Positions 1-3,985 of a DNA stretch of 5,612 nt are shown piece by piece (position 1 is the first letter of the stretch; every line of letters starts with the position of its first letter). Source of the DNA: Deltaproteobacteria bacterium (GTDB lineage Bacteria > Desulfobacterota > Dissulfuribacteria > Dissulfuribacterales > QOAL01); the NCBI GenBank assembly GCA_015486425.1, contig WFRQ01000600.1:1-5612 (forward strand), given 5' to 3'. A program made the position numbers and the translations under genes. The notes below the pieces were generated by a model. The model worked only from the letters and a program-made list of their open reading frames with translations. It ran no database searches and was not told the DNA's origin.

Positions 1-812
1 CTGGCATAATCCTCACCCTCGTCACCTGAGCCGTGCGATATGATGAGTTTACAGCGTGGATCATTAAGGCGTTTAAGCAGTGTAAGGCTGTGCTCAATGC
101 CTTTTCGCGGCACTACTCTTGTGGGCTGCAGTATGAGCTTGTCACCTGGCTTAAGCCCTATGACCTCGCGTATGTCAGATGAGAATTCGTCAGGAGGCGC
201 CGGCGGGTTGTCAAAATCAAGAATGTTTGGGATGAGCATGGAGGAAAGCCCCTTTCTCAGGGCCAGTTCCTCTCTTGCGGCCTGGTTTATCACAACATGC
301 TGCAGTGAAATGTCTCTTGGAGGAAATGCCATGTCCAGAAAATCAGGCACGTTGTTTACCTGGAATCTGCTGCGTTCCCAGTAGAAATCATGGTGGTGCG
401 CTATGGCCGGCATCGGGGTCTCTGCGAGAAATTCTGTGAGGGCAAGCCCCAGAGGAATGTGCATTGGAATGGTGAGGGCGTTTTGAATTATGAGCAGAGA
501 GATATCAAATTTATGAACAAAGTCGTATATGGTGTCCTTTAGATATTCGGACAGGCTGTGTATGCGCCTGGTAATGCCTGGCGCCCTGGTGGTGTGTCCC
601 CAGACATGGTTATTAATGTACTGGCTTTCAGGGTGATTAAAATACGCCTCGGGAATGCACATGGATACGCCTGCATCCCTGTCAAGCTGCCCTGCATACC
701 AGTAGCTGATATGCTTATCCTGCCACAGCACCTCTGCCCACTTGGCAGATTCAAGAGATACTCCGTCTGTGCCTGCAAATCTGGTGGATATGAAGCCTAC
801 CCGTTCTCCCAT
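1..812 (-). CDS. GT4-type glycosyltransferase, N-terminal part (C terminus cut by window edge)
   Basis: An open frame reads from an ATG at 812 leftwards to the window edge with no stop: 270 codons. An in-frame TAA lies six codons upstream and no other usable start lies between, so the ATG is well fixed. A purine-rich GAGAGGA just upstream is a close-spaced ribosome binding site. The protein opens with GFISTRFAGTDGVSLE, the glycine-rich first strand and loop of a GT-B fold. It continues with the conserved-looking HHHDFYWERSRF near residues 137-148. Near residues 233-243 comes LQPTRVVPRKG, the usual entry into the nucleotide-sugar-binding C-terminal domain of GT4 enzymes. The usual EX7E region would lie outside the window. 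It should transfer a sugar from a nucleotide donor in the cytoplasm. Resemblance to mannosylglucosyl-(phospho)glycerate synthases, which make compatible solutes, is remembered rather than tested, so I name no substrate. It is separated from the accessory genes by a repeat-bearing spacer and probably has its own promoter. Confidence 0.85.
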   Translation of the reverse strand, partial: MGERVGFISTRFAGTDGVSLESAKWAEVLWQDKHISYWYAGQLDRDAGVSMCIPEAYFNHPESQYINNHVWGHTTRAPGITRRIHSLSEYLKDTIYDFVHKFDISLLIIQNALTIPMHIPLGLALTEFLAETPMPAIAHHHDFYWERSRFQVNNVPDFLDMAFPPRDISLQHVVINQAAREELALRKGLSSMLIPNILDFDNPPAPPDEFSSDIREVIGLKPGDKLILQPTRVVPRKGIEHSLTLLKRLNDPRCKLIISHGSGDEGEDYA

Positions 813-872
813 GGTCCTCTCTTGATCTTATTATGCCTGATGGTTTCATATTATCGTCAGACTGTTTTGCTG

Positions 873-920
873 GTTCCCAAACTCCAGTTTGGGAACTATT
901 AACCGGAAGCTCCTGCTTCC
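873..920. repeat. Palindromic repeat, double-hairpin copy
   Basis: Arms GTTCCCAAACT (873-883) and AGTTTGGGAAC (886-896) are perfect 11-bp inverted repeats around a CC dinucleotide. Eight bases later comes a second hairpin, GGAAGC (905-910) and GCTTCC (915-920) around TCCT. The pair resembles small dispersed intergenic palindromes (REP/MITE-like) seen in many repeat-rich bacterial genomes. Whether it is dispersed in this genome cannot be seen here. There is no poly-T tract, so an intrinsic terminator is unlikely, although the hairpin would form in RNA on either strand. Confidence 0.8.
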
Positions 921-1076
921 CTTGTGTTCATACAATGTCACATACAGCAAGATTGTTTTTTCATTGTTCGTTGTGCTCGTCCAGGGATGAACAATAGCTC
1001 AAACTATCAATGAGTAATATTATCATTAACCCCCGTAATGTCCATAGCACCATTTTTGTGATCATGTCATTTACTG

Positions 1077-1100
1077 GTTCCCAAACTGGAGTTTGGGAAC
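1077..1100. repeat. Palindromic repeat, single-hairpin copy in opposite orientation
   Basis: This has the same 11-bp arms as the copy at 873-896 (GTTCCCAAACT at 1077-1087, AGTTTGGGAAC at 1090-1100) but a GG centre instead of CC, so it is the exact reverse complement of that 24-base core. It lacks the accompanying GGAAGC/GCTTCC hairpin. Both copies are preceded by CTG. Confidence 0.8.
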
Positions 1101-1181
1101 GAGTTGAACCGCCCCTTAATTTTGGATACGATATCATCCAAGTTATTGTTGGACAGCCCCTTGGGTAAGTTTCATTTGCTG

Positions 1182-1535
1182 TCAGTACACAGTCCTTACC
1201 CAGACCTTCTTCCCGTCTGATATCACCACTATCCTGAGAACATTTTCAAAGCCCTTTGCCTCAAGCTCCTTTGCGTAAGCCCTGGTATTTATCTGCTCCA
1301 TGGCATCTTTTATTGCCTTTTCAGGCTTTTCCTCGTAAAAACCGGTTATGCTCTTCATCTCCATGAGGATGGCGGGTCTGGTTTTGTCATGACGTGAGGT
1401 AATGAGAATATCATACCTGCCGTATCCAAGCTCGCGGTTGGAGCTGATCTCATACTCATTTCCGAGATTCAGCAATAGCCCAAGCACAAACGCCTGGTAA
1501 ACCGCCTCAGGGTTCTTGCCCTTGGTATCAAAGAA
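1182..1535 (-). pseudogene. 5'-truncated remnant of a DUF1703 AAA-ATPase: C-terminal PDDEXK_9 domain only
   Basis: The frame matches the C-terminal ~115 residues of the DUF1703-type gene at 3986-5612, without gaps from 1192 to about 1535. It carries the same nuclease-like motifs: GYGRYD, then MEMKS (the D...E-x-K core of a PD-(D/E)XK fold), and the ending KVWVRT. Eleven of about 99 aligned residues differ. The frame stays open upstream of the GTG at 1487, through YQAF and FFDTKGKNPEAV, to a TAA at 1556-1554. Similarity stops at FFDTK (about 1535), so the GTG is an internal valine codon of the ancestral gene rather than a real start, and it has no ribosome binding site. The stop has shifted: the TAG of the intact copy is TAC here, followed directly by TGA. 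A short expressed nuclease domain is possible but less likely than a decaying fragment. Confidence 0.8.
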
Positions 1536-1567
1536 GCGAATAATTATTATTCTTTACTTCTTTTGAT
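1527..1567. repeat. Imperfect inverted repeat at the break point of the truncated gene
   Basis: Outer arms ATCAAAGAAG (1527-1536) and CTTCTTTTGAT (1557-1567) pair with one bulged base. Inner arms GAATAAT (1538-1544) and ATTATTC (1546-1552) pair around a single T, with TTTA left unpaired at 1553-1556. The left outer arm is still coding sequence of the DUF1703 remnant and the rest is not, so the structure spans the junction. It also lies downstream of the DUF4143 gene (stop at 1633), but its AT-rich stem without a T-run after it argues against a classical intrinsic terminator. Confidence 0.6.
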
Positions 1568-1632
1568 CGGCAGCCACTTGAGATTATCTCCTTTGCATAC
1601 AGAATAGAGAATGCGAGGGGAATTTGAATCTA

Positions 1633-2769
1633 TCAATATTGTCGGATCAGATCCAGATTCAAGAGGAAATCCGGGGCGGAAAGCATCTTCGCCGCCCCGC
1701 TTGACCGGGGATGCTTCAGCCTGTAAACCACCTGCACGGGAGCGGCCGTGGGCAGGAAACCATGAAACCGGAACAATGCCCTGGAAAAAGTGTCATCACC
1801 CTTCTTGACTTCGACCATCATCACCGGCCTGCCGTCAATAACCACCAGAAAATCCACCTCCCGTTTCTCCTTATCCCGTAAAAAAAACAACCCGCCCCTG
1901 CGGCCGGTTGTATCCTCAATAAAATGGATCTCCTTCATCAGCGCGCAGGCCACGGTATTCTCCAGCCTGGGACCAGGTCCTCCCTGAACCTCTCCAGTAT
2001 CATACAGGTAGTACTTCGAAGTCTTCAGGATGCTGCGCGAGATGTCCCGATGATACGGTCGAACAGGAAAAATAATATACAGGTTCTCAAGAATCTGCAA
2101 CCAATGCTTCACCGTGTGGACGGAGACCTGTAGATCATTGGCCAACGAGGAGTAGGAGGTGAGTGAGCCCACCCGCGCCCGGAGCAGATCGATTAATATC
2201 TCAATGGACTTTATATCCCTGACCCTTTCAAGGTCAAGCAAATCTTCCCTGATGACAATATCGGTATGGGTCCGTCGCCAGCGCCGGGCAAAGGTCTCAT
2301 CCTTTTTAAGATATGGTTCAGGGAAGCCTCCGAACCGCAGGATAGTATCCAGGGCCGTGTCCGGCTCCTCGCCCGGAAAACGGCATATCTCCTTGACGCT
2401 CAACGGGTGCAGGCGAAAGGAAAAAAAGCGGCCTGCCAAAGAATCGCCCCCCTTGCGGTATGTATCCAGCCGGGCTGAACCGGTGACCAGCAAGGCTGGG
2501 GAGATACCCTCAGTATCATAAACCCCCTTGACCCACGATTTCCAATCCCTCATCTTATGGAGCTCGTCAAAAACGACCAGATCAACATCACGGCTCCACT
2601 CCTCGGAAACAATCAGCCTGCGGTCTGACGAGGAATCGTAATTCAGGTAGGCGTATGAGTCTACAAGCTGCCGGGCCATGGTCGTCTTGCCCACTTGCCG
2701 GGCTCCGGACAGAAGGATAATTTTTTCCTTCATGTCCCTGATGATAAATTCTTCGAGGTATCTCCGCAT
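1633..2769 (-). CDS. AAA_14/DUF4143 family ATP-binding protein
   Basis: A complete 378-residue protein counted from the ATG at 2769. The frame is open for six more codons to a TTG at 2787, but that TTG sits in the loop of a palindrome and has no ribosome binding site. MRRYLEEFI also fits the usual family start. Visible motifs: Walker A GARQVGKT (residues 22-29), Walker B LVVFDE (64-69), TGSARLD (96-102, the sensor-like segment), FRLHPLSVKE, GGFPEPY, then the DUF4143 part with YYLYDTG and LENTVA. EVDFLV (from residue 304) followed by VEVK (319-322) matches the D...E-x-K arrangement of a PD-(D/E)XK-like fold. The length is typical for the family. The cellular role of these proteins is not firmly known; a nucleic-acid-directed ATPase/nuclease role is inferred. 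It appears more GC-rich than the genes at 3003-3926 and lies between two DUF1703 remnants. It probably has its own promoter (2793-2821). Confidence 0.92.
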   Translation of the reverse strand: MRRYLEEFIIRDMKEKIILLSGARQVGKTTMARQLVDSYAYLNYDSSSDRRLIVSEEWSRDVDLVVFDELHKMRDWKSWVKGVYDTEGISPALLVTGSARLDTYRKGGDSLAGRFFSFRLHPLSVKEICRFPGEEPDTALDTILRFGGFPEPYLKKDETFARRWRRTHTDIVIREDLLDLERVRDIKSIEILIDLLRARVGSLTSYSSLANDLQVSVHTVKHWLQILENLYIIFPVRPYHRDISRSILKTSKYYLYDTGEVQGGPGPRLENTVACALMKEIHFIEDTTGRRGGLFFLRDKEKREVDFLVVIDGRPVMMVEVKKGDDTFSRALFRFHGFLPTAAPVQVVYRLKHPRSSGAAKMLSAPDFLLNLDLIRQY

Positions 2770-2770
2770 G

Positions 2771-2802
2771 TGACTATTATGAACCAAACTTCATAATAGT
2801 CA
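2771..2802. promoter_or_regulatory. Perfect 13-bp inverted repeat, putative operator of the DUF4143 gene
   Basis: TGACTATTATGAA (2771-2783) and TTCATAATAGTCA (2790-2802) are perfect reverse complements around CCAAAC. One base separates the palindrome from the ATG at 2769. The right arm contains the predicted -10 box of the DUF4143 gene and the loop contains the expected transcription start, the classic place for a repressor operator. In RNA only part of the stem would be transcribed if the start site is in the loop. Alternatives are an RNA hairpin made by read-through transcription from upstream, or the end of an inserted element. Confidence 0.65.
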
Positions 2803-2821
2803 AGACCATTTTGAAGTTCAA
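2793..2821 (-). promoter_or_regulatory. Putative sigma-70-type promoter of the DUF4143 gene
   Basis: Reading leftwards, TTGAAC (2821-2816) and TATTAT (2798-2793) are separated by exactly 17 bases; they match TTGACA at 4 of 6 and TATAAT at 5 of 6 positions. Transcription would begin near 2786, leaving a leader of about 17 bases without a Shine-Dalgarno sequence. The mRNA would be close to leaderless. Prediction from sequence only. Confidence 0.5.
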
Positions 2822-2914
2822 TTAAAAATAGACAGCACCATTCTCAGGGTTGTTCCTATATCAGGCAAGTATTGAAAAAATCTTCTTCACATTTTGAAAC
2901 GCTCAACTTATGTG

Positions 2915-2959
2915 GAAATCACTTATGCCAATGCCTATGCGTTTTTTCAGGTCAGTCAT
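2915..2959 (-). pseudogene. Possible N-terminal remnant of a DUF1703 AAA-ATPase gene
   Basis: From an ATG at 2959 the reading is MTDLKKRIGIGISDF, then HIS and a TGA at 2905-2903. DUF1703-type proteins characteristically begin with a basic stretch followed by an (I/Y)GISDF-like motif, then a VDK-S/T-LFI motif and the Walker A. In another frame the reading from 2912 is HKLSVSKCEEDFF, ending at a TAG at 2858-2856. This vaguely resembles the next family segment and would require a frameshift. No VDKSLFI motif or Walker A follows, so the gene is broken here. The match is short and was made from memory of the family; the intact copy's own N terminus lies outside the window and could not be compared. 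Its alternative is a chance 18-codon open frame. Confidence 0.45.
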
Positions 2960-3002
2960 ATTGTCTCTTGATCTAAAGTTTCCGGCCCTTTTCTATCCCT
3001 CC

Positions 3003-3326
3003 TTAATGAATTTGATCATATTTTTCAGCAAATTCATCAAGTGAACCTTCAAAAAGCATTTTTTTACCATAACCGTATATTGTTATTTTGTAGTGCTCAT
3101 CGGAAATATCCACTGTGCAGAGATAATCCATCCATTCATCTCTTTCATAATCATTAGACATAAACTTCAACAACTGTCTGTTTTTTAAAATATTATCAGG
3201 AGTGGTTCGGCTCAGCGCACTTATCAACTCAGGGGCCCAGTTTTTTACATGTCCATCCATATGAAAATATGTAGAACATACATGTTCGTCTTTGGTCTCA
3301 AGTCTAACCTTTGCTCTCGTTCCCAT
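3003..3326 (-). CDS. Hypothetical protein, 107 residues
   Basis: A complete frame from an ATG at 3326 to a TAA, with AAGGGA (3339-3334) seven bases upstream as a ribosome binding site. No signal peptide or membrane segment is visible; the protein is charged and probably cytosolic. The start MGTRAKVRL followed by STYFHMDGHVKNWAPEL recalls small proteins, often phage or plasmid borne, that begin with STRA-like residues and carry a Y-x-H-x-DG motif. That likeness is tentative and gives no function. The last third (YKITIYGYGKKMLFEGSLDEFAEKY) looks like a compact beta-rich fold ending in a helix. It starts 39 bases after the Uma2-like gene ends and is probably co-transcribed with it; both look AT-rich. 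Confidence 0.75.
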   Translation of the reverse strand: MGTRAKVRLETKDEHVCSTYFHMDGHVKNWAPELISALSRTTPDNILKNRQLLKFMSNDYERDEWMDYLCTVDISDEHYKITIYGYGKKMLFEGSLDEFAEKYDQIH

Positions 3327-3365
3327 TGATTTTTCCCTTGTGCTCTATTGATCTGTTTATCTTCT

Positions 3366-3926
3366 TCAGGAATCAGACCTGTATCTCTTAAAAACCTCTG
3401 AAAAATCAAGGGTTACCTTACAAATAGCCTCTTCAAACTCGTAACTCTCCGTGACAAACACCCCCTGTTTATCAAACTTTTTGCCATCCAATTTATAGAC
3501 CTTTGCAATAAGGTCATCCGGATAAACCAGAACATAATATTTGACCTTTTCCTTCTCATATATTTCAAATTTATATTTCTCATCCCGTAATGCAGTGGAT
3601 TTACTGATGACTTCAACTATGATTTCTGGTGGTTTGGTAAGAAATCTTTCATTGGTTTCGCCACAAATCAGGACAACATCCGGACGAAGGATAGTGTCTT
3701 CGGCTATTTTGTAATCTATTTCCCCCAAGACTTCACACTGTTCACATTCTTCTATTTCCAGTCTCAACCTGTATGCTATCTCATAAGCCAAAGCCTGATG
3801 TATCCGGAGCGGAGCCGGAACCATAGCGCAGGCTATCCCGTCCATCAATTCCCATCTTCCTTCCCACTCTACATAATCATCGTAAGTGTAGTGAGGTAAG
3901 TATTCTTTTTGTAACCTTCTCATCAT
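3366..3926 (-). CDS. Uma2 family (DUF820) putative endonuclease
   Basis: A complete protein of 186 residues, the normal length for the family. Two ATGs occur in a row at 3926 and 3923; AGGAAGGGG just upstream (3939-3931) serves either. Family features in order: YTYDDYVEW (13-21), WELMDG (25-30), IHQAL (42-46), LRPDVVL (80-86), then PPEIIVEVISKST (99-111), and DEKYKFEIYEKEKVKYYVLVYP (115-136). D83, E105 and K117 or K119 are the likely members of the PD-(D/E)XK-type catalytic set. The start and central blocks match known Uma2 proteins well, and nothing is missing. The biological role of Uma2 proteins is unsettled; they are often multicopy and appear in accessory regions. It follows the DUF1703-type gene by 59 bases and precedes the 107-residue gene by 39, suggesting one transcript. 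Confidence 0.92.
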   Translation of the reverse strand: MMRRLQKEYLPHYTYDDYVEWEGRWELMDGIACAMVPAPLRIHQALAYEIAYRLRLEIEECEQCEVLGEIDYKIAEDTILRPDVVLICGETNERFLTKPPEIIVEVISKSTALRDEKYKFEIYEKEKVKYYVLVYPDDLIAKVYKLDGKKFDKQGVFVTESYEFEEAICKVTLDFSEVFKRYRSDS

Positions 3927-3985
3927 CTGGCCCCTTCCTTGATTCCGTAAAAACCGGCCATAAGCGGTGGATGAAATTCATTGAG

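Larger units (their letters stand above)
813..1181. other. Gene-free spacer carrying small palindromic repeats
   Basis: I see no credible gene in these 369 bases; the short open frames lack ribosome binding sites and family features. The spacer must hold the promoter of the glycosyltransferase (reading left), but no hexamer pair stands out: GATAAT at 855-850 has only a poor TTGGGA 19 bases upstream. The recognisable content is two copies of a GTTCCCAAACT palindrome (873-896 and 1077-1100), a smaller GGAAGC/GCTTCC hairpin next to the first, and two weak inverted repeats (ATTGTTC at 963-969 with GAACAAT at 989-995; an imperfect palindrome at 1009-1027). Confidence 0.7.

Noticed and set aside
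40..384. Plus-strand open frame of 114 codons
   Set aside because: It lies opposite the glycosyltransferase, whose minus-strand frame shows clear family motifs; the plus-strand product is low-complexity and has no recognisable feature.
815..825. Shared AGATCAAGAGA upstream of the ATGs at 812 and 2959
   Set aside because: An 11-base purine-rich match around two ribosome-binding regions can arise by chance, and the flanks do not match.
558..902. Plus-strand open frame of 114 codons running into the palindrome at 873-896
   Set aside because: Most of it is antisense to the glycosyltransferase and it ends in a non-coding repeat; no ribosome binding site or motif supports it.
963..995. Inverted repeat ATTGTTC/GAACAAT
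   Set aside because: Seven-base arms with a 19-base loop in AT-rich spacer are within chance expectation and have no T-run or gene placement to support a role.
873..1100. The two GTTCCCAAACT palindromes as a CRISPR array
   Set aside because: Only two copies, in opposite orientation and 204 bases apart, with no regular spacers or cas genes.
2159..2521. Plus-strand open frame of 120 codons
   Set aside because: Serine- and arginine-rich antisense shadow of the DUF4143 gene, whose minus-strand frame carries all the family motifs.
2770..2787. TTG at 2787 as the start of the DUF4143 protein
   Set aside because: It lies inside the palindrome loop, near the expected transcription start, and the ATG six codons later gives the usual family N terminus.
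3927..3985. Possible terminator between the DUF1703 and Uma2 genes
   Set aside because: Only a very short CCG/CGG pairing around TTTTTA is visible and no stable stem precedes a T-run.
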